Assembly (NCBI RefSeq): GCF_036237315.1
Contig: NZ_CP108356.1
Span: 5,027,501 to 5,091,500 of the forward strand
Source: Streptomyces sp. NBC_01351
GTDB lineage: Bacteria > Actinomycetota > Actinomycetes > Streptomycetales > Streptomycetaceae
DNA length: 64,000 bases
Direction of reading: 5' to 3'
The notes under the pieces were generated by a model. It was not told where the DNA came from and searched no databases. It saw nothing but the letters and a program-made list of their open reading frames with translations. Every line of letters starts with the position of its first letter. Position 1 is the stretch's first letter. The translations under genes and the position numbers were made by a program. Shown here piece by piece: positions 17,384 to 26,900 of this stretch.

Positions 17384-17714
17384 GTGGGGGTGCGGCGCCG
17401 TTGCCGGGGGCGCTGCCCCAGGACCCCGCGCCTCAAACGCCGGCGAGGCTGAAGATGCCGCTGCGCGGCGGCCTGGGGCTCCGCCCCGGACCCTCCCCCA
17501 GACTCCGTCCGGGGGGACCCCCACTCCTCAAGCGCCGGAGGGGCTGAATGTGGCCCAGGTGGGGTGGATGTGGCCCAGGTGAGGTGGGAGGGTGCGGCGC
17601 CGTTGCTGGGGCTCTGCCCCAGGCCCTCCCCCAGACTCCGTCCGGGGGGACCCCCACTCCTCAAGCGCCGGAGGGGCTGGATGTTGCCCGGTGGGGCTGG
17701 GTGGGGCCCGGGGC
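17384..17714. repeat. Intergenic block with two identical 56-bp hairpin repeats
   Basis: No gene. Bases 17491-17546 and 17624-17679 are identical 56-bp copies built from CTCCCCCAGACTCCGTCCGG, a G6/C5 segment and CTCAAGCGCCGGAGGGGCTG, each preceded by a GGGGCTcyGCCCC hairpin. A third, partial copy (CGCCTCAAACGCCGGCGAGG) lies near 17430. Related elements recur at 21501, 48404 and 59251. They can fold and may end transcription of the two convergent genes. Confidence 0.7.
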
Positions 17715-18206
17715 CTAGTTGAGCGGCTTTGCCATGCAGCGGCTCGAGTCGTGGAAGCGGTAGAAGCCGAACTTGGGGGACATCGTGTAGCCCGAGGAGA
17801 GGTACAGGGCGATCGCCTCCGGCTGCTGGTCGCCCGTTTCGAGGACCATGCGGGTGCGGCCCGCCGCGCGGGCGTCGTCCTCCAGGGTGGCCAGGATGCG
17901 GCGGGCCAGGCCCAGGCCGCGGGCCTCCGGGACGACGTACATGCGCTTCAGCTCGGCGTCGCCGTCCGAGTAGCCCTCGTCGTTCTCCTCCTGGCTCCGC
18001 CAGCCGCCGCTCGCTATCGGGCTGCCCGAGGCGTCGTACGCGAGCAGGTAGAGACCCCGCGGCGGCTCGAACATCGTCGGGTCGAGGAACGTTTCATCAC
18101 CCTCGCCGTCGTACCGCACCCGGTATTCGAGCTGTACCTGGTCGTTGAGCTTGACCGCGTCCGGGTGGTCGTACGGCGCGGTGCGGAGCTGGATCCCGTG
18201 AGACAT
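17715..18206 (-). CDS. GNAT family N-acetyltransferase
   Basis: Acetyl-CoA-dependent acetyltransferase of 163 residues, acceptor unknown. The acetyl-CoA loop is MYVVPEARGLGLARRILATLE, with the later strand MVLETGDQQPEAIALYLSSGY. The ATG at 18206 is preceded by TACGAT six bases away on the minus strand and has no Shine-Dalgarno, which suggests a leaderless mRNA. It is divergent from the exonuclease gene with 38 bases between starts. Confidence 0.85.
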   Translation of the reverse strand: MSHGIQLRTAPYDHPDAVKLNDQVQLEYRVRYDGEGDETFLDPTMFEPPRGLYLLAYDASGSPIASGGWRSQEENDEGYSDGDAELKRMYVVPEARGLGLARRILATLEDDARAAGRTRMVLETGDQQPEAIALYLSSGYTMSPKFGFYRFHDSSRCMAKPLN

Positions 18207-18212
18207 CCGGAC

Positions 18213-18238
18213 ATCGTACGGAACGCTCCGGCTATGGT
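18213..18238. promoter_or_regulatory. Back-to-back -10 elements of two leaderless genes
   Basis: TACGAT on the minus strand (18218-18213) stands six bases before the acetyltransferase ATG, and TATGGT on the plus strand (18233-18238) six bases before the exonuclease ATG at 18245. Neither gene has a Shine-Dalgarno. Placing transcription starts at the start codons explains both. Confidence 0.5.
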
Positions 18239-18244
18239 GCTGTG

Positions 18245-19048
18245 ATGCTCATCGTGACCTCCGTGAACGTAAATGGAATCCGCGCCGCCGCCAAGAAGGG
18301 CTTCGGGCCGTGGCTGGAAGGCTCCGACGCCGATGTCGTCTGCCTGCAGGAGGTGCGGGCCGAGGAAGGGCAGATTCCGGAGGAGGTCCGGAAGCCCGAG
18401 GGGTGGCACACCGTGTTCGCGCCGGCCGCCGCCAAGGGGCGGGCCGGGGTCGCGCTGTACACGCGTCGGGAGCCCGAGCGGGTGCAGGTCGGATTCGGGA
18501 GCGAAGAGTTCGACGGCAGCGGGCGGTACGTGGAGATCGATCTGCCCGGCGTGACCGTGGCCAGCCTCTACCTGCCCTCCGGAGAGGCCGGGACCGAGAA
18601 GCAGGACGAGAAGTACCGGTTCATGGGGGAGTTCCGCACGTACCTGGAGGAGCTGAAGGTACGGGCCGCCGCCGACGGGCGTGAGGTCGTGGTGTGCGGC
18701 GACTGGAACATCTGCCACGAGGAAGCCGACCTCAAGAACTGGAAGACGAACCGGAAGAACGCCGGCTTCCTGCCCGAGGAGCGCGAGTGGCTCGGGAAGG
18801 TGTACGGGGAGGCGGGGTACGTGGACGTCGTGCGCGCGCTGCACCCGGACACCGAGGGGCCCTACTCCTGGTGGTCCTACCGCGGGCGGGCCTTCGACAA
18901 CGACGCCGGCTGGCGCATCGACCTCCAGGTGGCGACCCCGGGGCTGGCCGCGAAGGCCGTGAAGGCCTTCGTGGAGCGGGCCGAGACGCACCCCGAGCGG
19001 TGGTCCGACCACGCGCCGGTGACGGTGGTCTACGAGCTCGGGGTCTGA
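18245..19048 (+). CDS. xthA: Exodeoxyribonuclease III / AP endonuclease
   Basis: DNA repair enzyme that cleaves at abasic sites and removes 3' blocks. 267 residues. Catalytic motifs are all present: SVNVNGIRAA, LQEVRAEEGQ (metal-binding Glu), CGDWNICHEEADLKNWK, WWSYRGRAFDNDAGWRIDLQ and WSDHAPVTVVYE. ATG at 18245; a GTG directly before it would add one residue. It converges with the MerR gene and overlaps it by 19 bases. Confidence 0.93.
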   Translation: MLIVTSVNVNGIRAAAKKGFGPWLEGSDADVVCLQEVRAEEGQIPEEVRKPEGWHTVFAPAAAKGRAGVALYTRREPERVQVGFGSEEFDGSGRYVEIDLPGVTVASLYLPSGEAGTEKQDEKYRFMGEFRTYLEELKVRAAADGREVVVCGDWNICHEEADLKNWKTNRKNAGFLPEEREWLGKVYGEAGYVDVVRALHPDTEGPYSWWSYRGRAFDNDAGWRIDLQVATPGLAAKAVKAFVERAETHPERWSDHAPVTVVYELGV

Positions 19049-19734
19049 GCCGCGGGCGGGGTCGGGGGCGAGGCCAGCAGGCGGTCCATCGCCATCGTGA
19101 GTTCGGCCTCGACCACGCTCTTCGCCAGCGGGCGCAGCCGGGTCGGGGCGTCCTCGCCCGGTATGTGGGCGGCGATGAGCTCCGTGAAGAGGGCCGCCAT
19201 CGCGTCCGCGTGCGCGCGGACCTGGCGGCCGGTCTCCAGGACGGCCGCCAGCGGGACGCCCTCGCGGACCAGGGCCGAGGAGACGTCGAGCAGGCGCCGG
19301 CTCACGTGCACGATGGCGTCCCCGTCGACGGCCAGGTAGCCGAGGTCGAGCGAGGCGGCCAGGTTCTCCGGGGTGACCTCGCCCTCGAAGTAGTCGGCCA
19401 GGGCCTCGGGGGAGAGGCGGACGGGCGTTTCCTCCGACCAGCCGATGCCGAGCAGCTCGCCGAGCTGGCCCACGTCGCGGCCGCTCTCGAAGGCGGCGGT
19501 GAGCTCGGCGATGCCGCCGAGGGTGTGGCCGCGCTCCAGCAGGGCGGCGATGGTGCGCAGCCGGGCGAGGTGGTGATCGTCGTACCAGGCGATCCGGCCC
19601 TCGCGGCGCGGCGGCGGGAGCAGTTTGCGCTCGCGGTAGAAGCGCAGGGTCCGGACGGGGATGCCGGCCGCCTCGGCCAGTTCCTCCGTACGGTACTCAC
19701 GCACTGTGTCTGCTTCCGTCTCGTCCTTCGCCAC
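19030..19734 (-). CDS. MerR family transcriptional regulator
   Basis: Regulator of 234 residues with an N-terminal MerR helix-turn-helix (YRTEELAEAAGIPVRTLRFYRERKLLPPPRR, residues ~14-45) and a long C-terminal region without the cysteines of metal sensors, so it more likely senses an organic ligand. It is divergent from the monooxygenase operon, which it probably controls. An inverted repeat TGCCAG-N6-CTGGCA stands at 19819-19836 between them. Confidence 0.85.
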   Translation of the reverse strand: MAKDETEADTVREYRTEELAEAAGIPVRTLRFYRERKLLPPPRREGRIAWYDDHHLARLRTIAALLERGHTLGGIAELTAAFESGRDVGQLGELLGIGWSEETPVRLSPEALADYFEGEVTPENLAASLDLGYLAVDGDAIVHVSRRLLDVSSALVREGVPLAAVLETGRQVRAHADAMAALFTELIAAHIPGEDAPTRLRPLAKSVVEAELTMAMDRLLASPPTPPAAQTPSS

Positions 19735-19818
19735 GGGCGCAGCCTATGGCGTACTGCCGGTAACTTTCCGCGCGCGACCCCTACCCATGAGTACGGGCCT
19801 GCTCTACTCTCCCGATTG

Positions 19819-19836
19819 TGCCAGTGATTGCTGGCA
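19819..19836. promoter_or_regulatory. Inverted repeat before the monooxygenase operon
   Basis: TGCCAG and CTGGCA are separated by six bases, 27 bases before the monooxygenase ATG. It is a candidate site for the divergent MerR protein. The spacing is not the classical 19-bp MerR promoter layout. Confidence 0.35.
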
Positions 19837-19862
19837 GTGTTGCAGATGCGGAAGGCGGCGGC

Positions 19863-21728
19863 ATGGGCGGCATGGCTGGTGGGGTGGGCAAGCGCGAGCA
19901 CGTGCGGGTGGCGGTGATCGGGTCCGGTTTCGGCGGACTCGGTGCGGCCGTGCGGTTGCGGCGCGAGGGGATCACCGACTTCGTCGTACTGGAGCGGGCC
20001 GACTCGGTGGGCGGGACCTGGCGCGACAACAGCTACCCGGGGTGCGCCTGCGACGTGCCCTCCCACCTGTACTCCTTCTCCTTCGCGCCCAACCCGGACT
20101 GGCCCCGCACCTTCTCCGGGCAGCCGGCCATCCGGGAGTACCTGGAGCACGTCGCCGACACCTTCGGGCTGCGCCGGCACATCCGGCTGAACCACGAGGT
20201 CCGGATGATGCGGTGGGACGCGGACGAGCTGCGCTGGGAGATCGAGACCTCGGCCGGCGAGCTGACCGCCGATGTCGTCGTCTCCGCGACGGGGCCGCTG
20301 TCCGACCCGAAGATGCCGGAGATCCCGGGGCTCGCCGAGTTCCCCGGCAAGGTCTTCCACTCCGCGCGCTGGGACCACGACTACGACCTCGCCGGCAAGC
20401 GCGTCGCCATGATCGGTACGGGTGCCTCCGCCATCCAGATCGTGCCCGCCATCGCCCCCGAGGTGGAGCGGCTGACGTTGTTCCAGCGGACCCCGCCGTG
20501 GGTCATGCCGCGCACCGACCGGGCCATCACCGCCGTGGAGCGCTGGCTGCACCGCCAGCTGCCCTTCACCCGGGCGGCGCGGCGCGGGCTGCTGTGGGGG
20601 ATCCGGGAGCTCCAGGTCAGCGCCTTCACCAAGCGGCCGAACCAGCTCGGGCTGATCGAGTCGCTCGCCAAGGCCAACATGGCCCGTTCGATCAAGGACC
20701 CTGCGCTGCGGGCCAAGCTGACGCCCTCGTACCGGATCGGCTGCAAGCGGATCCTGCTGTCGAGCGAGTACTACCCGGCCCTGGCGAGGCCGAATGTGGA
20801 CCTGGTCGCCTCCGGTTTGAAGGAGATCCGCGGCTCGGTGCTGGTCGCCGCCGACGGGACCGAGACCGAGGTCGACGCGATCGTCTTCGGTACGGGCTTC
20901 CACGTCACGGACATGCCGATCGCCGACCGGGTGGTGGGCGCGGAGGGCCAGACCCTCGCGGACGCCTGGAAGGACGGGATGCAGGCGCTGCGCGGGGCGA
21001 CCGCGGCCGGCTTCCCCAACTGGATGACGATCATCGGCCCGAACACCGGGCTGGGGAACAGCTCGATGATCCTGATGATCGAGTCGCAGCTGAACTACAT
21101 GGCGGATTACCTGCGGCAGCTCGGCGTGCTGGGGGGCAGGGTCGCGCTGGCGGCGCGGCCGTCGGCGGTGAACCAGTGGAACCGGCAGGTGCAGACGCGG
21201 ATGGAGCGGACGGTGTGGAACACCGGCGGCTGCACCAGCTGGTACCTGGACGCGCAGGGGCGCAACACCACGGTGTGGCCGGGGACGACGGGGGAGTTCC
21301 GGAAGGAGACCCGGCAGGTCGACCTTGCCGAGTACGAGGTCGTACGGGTGCGGGAGCGGGAGCCGGCCGGTGTGGCTGCCTCGGTGTCGGCTCCCGCGGT
21401 GTCGGCTGCCGCCGCGGCGAAGTCGGGGCGCCGTCGGGCGGGCTCCGAGGGGTCCGGTGCGGCGCCGCTGTCGGGGGCTCTGCCCCCGAGCCCCCGCGCC
21501 TCAAACGCCGGCGAGGCTGGATTTGCCCCCGGCGGGGCCTCGAACGCAGGCGGGGCTGGATTTGCCTCCGGCGGGGCCTCGAACGCCGGCGGGGCTGGAT
21601 TTGCCTCCGGCGGGGCCTCGAACGCAGGCGGGGCTGGATTTGCCTCCGGTGGGGGCTCGGATGTCGGCGGGGCTGGGTTGGGCTCCGGCCCGGCTGATGG
21701 GGTTCGTGCCGAGGAGGGGGCCGCGTGA
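19863..21728 (+). CDS. Flavin-dependent (Baeyer-Villiger type) monooxygenase with repeat tail
   Basis: FAD/NADPH monooxygenase inserting oxygen next to a ketone or into a related carbonyl. 621 residues. FAD motif VAVIGSGFGGLGAAV (~residue 18), the Baeyer-Villiger fingerprint FPGKVFHSARW (FxGxxxHxxxW) and the NADPH motif VAMIGTGASAIQIV are all intact. The catalytic part ends near residue 500. Residues ~547-611 are five 13-residue repeats of the type SNAGGAGFASGGA encoded by 39-bp DNA repeats. The ATG at 19863 follows GGAAGG; an upstream GTG at 19818 lies in the regulatory repeat. It heads a three-gene operon with GTGA overlap to the hydrolase. Confidence 0.85.
   Translation: MGGMAGGVGKREHVRVAVIGSGFGGLGAAVRLRREGITDFVVLERADSVGGTWRDNSYPGCACDVPSHLYSFSFAPNPDWPRTFSGQPAIREYLEHVADTFGLRRHIRLNHEVRMMRWDADELRWEIETSAGELTADVVVSATGPLSDPKMPEIPGLAEFPGKVFHSARWDHDYDLAGKRVAMIGTGASAIQIVPAIAPEVERLTLFQRTPPWVMPRTDRAITAVERWLHRQLPFTRAARRGLLWGIRELQVSAFTKRPNQLGLIESLAKANMARSIKDPALRAKLTPSYRIGCKRILLSSEYYPALARPNVDLVASGLKEIRGSVLVAADGTETEVDAIVFGTGFHVTDMPIADRVVGAEGQTLADAWKDGMQALRGATAAGFPNWMTIIGPNTGLGNSSMILMIESQLNYMADYLRQLGVLGGRVALAARPSAVNQWNRQVQTRMERTVWNTGGCTSWYLDAQGRNTTVWPGTTGEFRKETRQVDLAEYEVVRVREREPAGVAASVSAPAVSAAAAAKSGRRRAGSEGSGAAPLSGALPPSPRASNAGEAGFAPGGASNAGGAGFASGGASNAGGAGFASGGASNAGGAGFASGGGSDVGGAGLGSGPADGVRAEEGAA
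21501..21695 (+). repeat. Five in-frame 39-bp tandem repeats
   Basis: Units start at 21501, 21540, 21579, 21618 and 21657. The first begins TCAAACGCCGGCGAGGCTGG, matching the intergenic repeat near 17430, and later units are variants. They are in frame with the monooxygenase gene; the last unit is the most diverged. Confidence 0.85.
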
Positions 21729-22648
21729 GTCGGTTGATGCATGTCGGGTCCGGGCCCTTCGCGCCGCCCGTCGCGCGGCGGGAGCTTGTCGCGGTGTCCG
21801 CCGACGGGGCGCGGTTGCACGTCGAGGTGCACGGGGAGGACGGGGCGCCGGCCGTGGTGCTGGCTCACGGCTGGACCTGTTCCACCGCCTTCTGGGCCGC
21901 CCAGGTGCGGGAGCTGGCCAAGGGGCACCGGGTCATCGCCTACGACCAGCGCGGGCACGGCCGCAGCCCCGCCGGCGCCGCGCACGGTACGACCGCCCTC
22001 GCCGACGACCTCGTCGCGGTGCTCGGGGCCGCGCTGGCCCCCGGGGAGCGGGCGGTCGTCGCGGGGCACTCCATGGGCGGGATGACGATCATGGCGGCCG
22101 CCGGCCGGCCGGAGTTCGCCGAGCACGCCGCCGCCGCGCTGCTGTGCAGCACCGGCAGCTCCCGGCTGGTCGAGGAGGCGCGGGTGCTGCCGCTGCGCGC
22201 CGGGCGCGCGCGGACCCGCATCACCGGTGCGGTGCTCGGCTCCCGGGCCCCGCTCGGGCCGGTCACGCCCGTCGCCCGGAAAGTGCTCAAGTACGCCACC
22301 ATGGGCCCCGGATCCGCCCCCGACCGGGTCGAGGCGTGCGCCCGGATCGTGCACGCCTGCCCGACCAAGGTGCGCCACGCGTGGTCCGAGGTGCTGGCGG
22401 GGCTCGACCTCGACGCGAACCTGGCCGCGCTCACCGTGCCCACGGCGGTGATCGGCGGCACCGTCGACCGGCTCACCCCGATCGTGCACGCCCGCGGCCT
22501 GGCCGCCGCGCTGCCGAACTGCGTCGGGCTGACGGAGCTGACCGGCATGGGGCACATGACCCCGATCGAGGCCCCCGAGGCCGTCACCCACGCGATACGC
22601 GAGCTTGTGGACGTACACGTGAAGGACACGAAGGAGAAGACGGGATGA
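21725..22648 (+). CDS. Alpha/beta-hydrolase
   Basis: Probable esterase of 307 residues. Oxyanion region VVLAHGWTCSTAFW, nucleophile elbow VVAGHSMGGMT, acid in GGTVDRLTPI and His in ELTGMGHMTPIEAPE are visible. The GTG start overlaps the monooxygenase stop, with GAGGAGGGG just upstream. In this operon it would cleave the ester or lactone made by the monooxygenase. The trio resembles the mycobacterial mymA-lipR-sadH arrangement. Confidence 0.88.
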   Translation: MSRLMHVGSGPFAPPVARRELVAVSADGARLHVEVHGEDGAPAVVLAHGWTCSTAFWAAQVRELAKGHRVIAYDQRGHGRSPAGAAHGTTALADDLVAVLGAALAPGERAVVAGHSMGGMTIMAAAGRPEFAEHAAAALLCSTGSSRLVEEARVLPLRAGRARTRITGAVLGSRAPLGPVTPVARKVLKYATMGPGSAPDRVEACARIVHACPTKVRHAWSEVLAGLDLDANLAALTVPTAVIGGTVDRLTPIVHARGLAAALPNCVGLTELTGMGHMTPIEAPEAVTHAIRELVDVHVKDTKEKTG

Positions 22649-23523
22649 GCAGGAATCTGGAAGGCCAGGTCGCCGTCGTCACCGGCGCCGCACGCGGGGT
22701 CGGCGAGCTGCTCGCCCGCAAGCTGTCCGCGCGCGGCGCGAAGATCGCGCTCGTCGGCCTGGAACCGGACGCCCTCAAGGAGGTGTCCGAGCGGCTGCAC
22801 ACCGACAGTGACCACTGGTACGCCGACGTCACCGACCACGAGGCCATGGCGCGCGTCGCGCAGGAGGTCAAGCAGCGCTTCGGGAAGGTCGACATCGTCG
22901 TCGCCAACGCGGGCGTGGCCTCCGGCGGGCCGTTCGTCGACTCCGACCCCGACGCCTGGCGCCGGGTCATCGAGGTCAACCTCATCGGCGGGGCCGTCAC
23001 GGCGCGCGCGTTCCTGCCCGTACTGATGGAGAGCCGCGGCTACTTCCTGCAGATCGCCTCGCTCGCCGCGATCACCCCGGCCCCGATGATGACCGCGTAC
23101 TGCGCCTCCAAGTCGGGTGTCGAGGCCTTCGCGCACTGTCTGCGCGCCGAGGTCGGCTACAAGGGCGTCAAGGTCGGCGTCGGCTACCTCTCCTGGACCG
23201 ACACCGACATGGTGCGCGGCGCCGACCAGGACGAGGTCATGAAGGAGCTGCGGCAGCGGCTGCCGTGGCCGTCGAACCGCACCTACCCGCTGGGCCCGGC
23301 CGTCGACCGGATCGTGGCGGGCATCGAGCGCCGCTCGGCGCACGTGTACGCGCAGTGGTGGCTGCGCGGGATGCAGGGGGTGCGCGGATACCTGCCCGGG
23401 ATCATCTCGTCAGTCGGACAGCGCGAGATGAAGCGGTTCGAACCGCGACTGGCCGGTGTTTCCAAGGGACTTGTGGGGGCCGGCGGGGCTGCCGACGAGA
23501 AAGAGCGTGCTCAGGGCCATTGA
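22645..23523 (+). CDS. Short-chain dehydrogenase/reductase
   Basis: NAD(P)-dependent oxidoreductase of 292 residues: cofactor motif TGAARGVGE, NAG in VANAGVASGG, catalytic Ser in LQIASLAAI and YCASK. The extended C-terminus (WWLRGMQGVRGYLPGI) resembles SadH-like enzymes. The ATG overlaps the hydrolase stop (ATGA) with AAGGAG upstream. It probably oxidises an alcohol to the ketone used by the monooxygenase (inference). Confidence 0.9.
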   Translation: MSRNLEGQVAVVTGAARGVGELLARKLSARGAKIALVGLEPDALKEVSERLHTDSDHWYADVTDHEAMARVAQEVKQRFGKVDIVVANAGVASGGPFVDSDPDAWRRVIEVNLIGGAVTARAFLPVLMESRGYFLQIASLAAITPAPMMTAYCASKSGVEAFAHCLRAEVGYKGVKVGVGYLSWTDTDMVRGADQDEVMKELRQRLPWPSNRTYPLGPAVDRIVAGIERRSAHVYAQWWLRGMQGVRGYLPGIISSVGQREMKRFEPRLAGVSKGLVGAGGAADEKERAQGH

Positions 23524-23599
23524 TCAAAATGCGAGCTTTGTCCTCCCGTGCAAGTCTGGTCGAGGCCCAACCACCGACACCCCTCATGGAGTGAAAAGC

Positions 23600-23785
23600 A
23601 TGGGTATCAAGGACCAGTTCCAGGACAAGGCCGAGCGGCTCGCGGCGCAGGCGAAGGAGCAGCTCGGCGGGGCGAAGGACGAAACCTCCGAGCGTTCCTC
23701 GCAGGCCGCCGACCAGGCGAAGCAGCGGGGACAGGAGCAGGCCGACTCGGCCCGCGCCCGGTTCGACGACGACTTCGACGCCTGA
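23600..23785 (+). CDS. CsbD family stress protein
   Basis: Small hydrophilic protein of 61 residues, rich in Gln, Lys, Glu and Ala: MGIKDQFQDKAERLAAQAKEQ, then GGAKDETSERSSQAADQAKQ. CsbD proteins belong to the general stress response in Bacillus; the molecular role is unknown. GGAG lies eight bases before the ATG. It is monocistronic, with its own terminator. Confidence 0.8.
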   Translation: MGIKDQFQDKAERLAAQAKEQLGGAKDETSERSSQAADQAKQRGQEQADSARARFDDDFDA

Positions 23786-23847
23786 GGATCAGCGCAGCCG
23801 AGCTGACGGCCTGACTGCTGCCAGGCCCGCACCGCACACAGCGCCGA

Positions 23848-23908
23848 GGGGCGCGATCCGCACCTCCCCCAGCTACCGCTGGGAGGGGCCCCCAGCGGAT
23901 CGCGCCCC
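23848..23908 (+). terminator. Terminator carrying a repeat element in its loop
   Basis: Fourteen-base arms GGGGCGCGATCCGC / GCGGATCGCGCCCC are followed by TTT. The 33-base loop (23862-23894) is itself a hairpin element, CTCCCCCAGCTACCGCTGGG and a C5 end, that recurs inverted at 30338-30370. Confidence 0.75.
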
Positions 23909-23938
23909 TTTCGCATGCCCCGTGTTACGGCCCCTTGC

Positions 23939-26900
23939 CTACGGCCGCGGCGGCAGCTTCGGGCGGCGGCGGTCCGGGACGTCCGTGTAGCCGGGGGGCA
24001 CCGCGGCCGGGTCCTGTTCGAGCAGTTCCAGTGCCAGGTGCACGGCGTCGTCGAGCTGGGCGTGCCGGCCCTCGGCCCAGTCGAGCGGGGTGCGCAGGAT
24101 CGCCAGGTCCGGTTCCACGCCGTGGTTCTCCACCGACCAGCCGTACTCCGGGAACCACGCGGCGTTCATCGGCACCGTGATCACCGTGCCGTCGCCGAGT
24201 GTGTGCCGCCCGGTCATGCCGACCACCCCGCCCCAGGTGCGCTGGCCGACCACCGGGCCCAGCCCCAGCAGCTTGAAGGCCGCGGTGATCATGTCCCCGT
24301 CCGAGGAGGTCGCCTCGTCGGCGAGCGCCACGATCGGGCCGCGGGGCGCGTTGGAGGCGTACGACACCGGCTGCGCGTTGCGCGTCAGGTCCCAGCCGAG
24401 GATCGAGCGGGTCAGCTTCTCCACCACCAGCTCGCTGATGTGCCCGCCCGCGTTGCCGCGTACGTCGACGATCAGTGCGGGCCGGGACATCTCCATGCGC
24501 AGGTCGCGGTTGAACTGTGCCCAGCCCGAGCCGCCCATGTCGGGGATGTGCAGGTAGCCGCACCGGCCGCCGCTGATCTCGCGGACCACCGCGCGCCGCT
24601 TGGCCACCCAGTCCTGGTAGCGCAGCGGCCGTTCGTCGATCAGCGGCACGATCGCGACCCGGCGGGCCCGGCCCTCGCCCTCGGCTGGGGTGAAGGTCAG
24701 CTCGACGGTGGTGCCGCCCGCGGCCGACAGCAGCGGGTACGGCCCGGCGACCGGGTCCACGGGCCGGCCGTCGACGTGGGTGAGCACCGCGCCCTCCCGG
24801 ATTCCGGTGCCCGCCAGGGGGGAGCGGGCCTTGGAGTCGGAGGACTCGCCGGGCAGGATCCGGCTGACCACCCACGCCCCGTCCCGGTGGACGAGGTTGG
24901 CGCCGAGCAGCCCGATGGCCCGCTGGTAGTGCGGGGGGCCTTCGTTGCGGCGCGCGGGCGAGACGTACGCGTGCGAGGTGCCGAGTTCGCCCAGGACCTC
25001 GCGCAGCAGGTCGGCGAACTCGTCGGGGGAGGCGACCCGTTCGACCAGGGAGCGGTACTGGCGCAGCACCCCGTCCCAGTCGATGCCGCACATCTTCGGC
25101 TCCCAGAAGTACGCGCGGATGATCCGCCCGGCCTCCTCGAAGGCCTGGCGCCACTCGGCCGCCGGGTCCACCTCGTGCAGGATGCGCCGCAGGTCGAGGT
25201 AGACGGTCGAGTCGCTGTCGCCGGACTCGGTCGCGGGGACGGCGCGCAGGTCGCCGTCGTCGTTGACGACGAGCCGGGTGCCGTCGCCGCTGACCGCGAA
25301 CCAGTCCAGCCCGGAGGCCAGTTCCGTCTTGCGGGCCTTGGTGAGGTCGAAGTGCTCCAGCGTCGGCTTGCCGCTGATGTCGTTCGGGTTGGCGAAGGTC
25401 TCGCCGAGGGCGCCCGAGATCGGCCAGCGCAGCCAGACCAGCCCGCCGCCGCTCACCGGGTACAGGGCCGAGTACTTGGAGGCGGTCACCGGGAAGGGGG
25501 TGACCCGGCTCTCCAGCCCCTCCACCTCCACGGTCACCGTGCCGTCGCCGGTGTCGCCCTCCGCCGGGTCGAGTCCGCCCGCGGCGGGCCGGCCCTCGGC
25601 GGAGAGCGCGAAGGGGGAGGGGGTGGCCGAGGACAGCGGCACCAGGTAGGGGCGGCAGCCCAGCGGGAAGGAGAGGTCGCCGGTGTGCACGTCGTAGACC
25701 GGGTCGAAGCCGCGCCAGGACAGGAAGGCCAGGTAGCGGCCGTCCCGGGTGAAGACCGGGTTCTCGTCCTCGAAGCGGCCGTTGGTGACGTCCACGATGA
25801 CGCGCGGCCCGGGCCCGGCGATCCGGGCCATCTTGATCTGCCGCAGCGAGCGCCCGATGCCGGGGTGCGACCAGGTCAGCCAGGCCCCGTCGGGGGAGAA
25901 CGCCAGGTCGGTGACGGGCCCGTTGATGGACCGGATGAGCTCGGTGACCTCCCCTCCCCCAGACTCCTCGGACGCGTCGATGAGCAGCAGCCGCCCGTCG
26001 TTGGAGGCGATCGCGAGCCGCTCCCCGTCCGGGTCGGACAGCAGCTCCAGTACGCGGCCCAGCTCGCCGGAGGCCAGCCGGCGCGGCTCCCGGTCCCCGG
26101 AGGCCCGGGGGAGGTAGGCGATCTCGATCGCGTCCTCGCCCTCGGCGTCCGTCACGTAGGCCACCTGGCCGCCGGAGCCGAGCATCTCGGGCAGCCGTAC
26201 CCGTACGCCCGGGGTGTCGGCGATGGTCCGGGCCGGCCCGTCGCGGTGGGTCAGCCAGTACAGGCTGCCGCGCACCACGACGGCGCTGGCCCGCCCGGTG
26301 GCGTCGACGGAGAGGGAGTCGACGTGGCTGGCGGCCGGGACCTGGTAGGTGCGCCGCCCGGCGCGCGGGCCGCCGAGGCGGACGTCGAGCTTGCGGGGGA
26401 CGGCGTCCGGGTCGAGGGAGTCGACGAGCCAGATGTCCCCGGCGCACTGGTAGACGATCCGGCGGCCGTCGCTGGAGGCGTGCCGTGCGTAGAACTCCTC
26501 GTGGTCGGTGTGGCGGCGCAGGCCGGTGCCGTCGGGGAGGCAGGAGTAGAGGTTGCCGACGCCCTCGTGGTCGGAGAGGAAGGCGATGCGGCCGCCCACG
26601 AACATGGGGGCGTCGAGGTGCCCGTCGATGTCCTCCAGCAGCCGCTCGCCGTGCAGCCACAGCCGGCCGGTGGCGCCGCCCCGGTAGCGCTTCCAGGCGG
26701 CGGGCTCGTGCGGGGGCTTGCCGGTGAGGAGCAGGGTGCGGTGCTCGCCGTCGATGTCGGCGACCTGGATGTCGGAGACGGGCCCCCAGGGCAGGCGCCC
26801 GCCGGGGCTGCCGTCCGTGGGCACTTTGTAGGCCCAGGAGTAGTAGGAGAACGGCTGGCCGTGCGAGGAGACCGCGAGGACGTTGCCGTCCGGGTCCCAG

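Noticed and set aside
17127..17657. Several small frames over the CoA-transferase end and the repeat block
   Set aside because: They follow repetitive GC-rich DNA and show no family resemblance.
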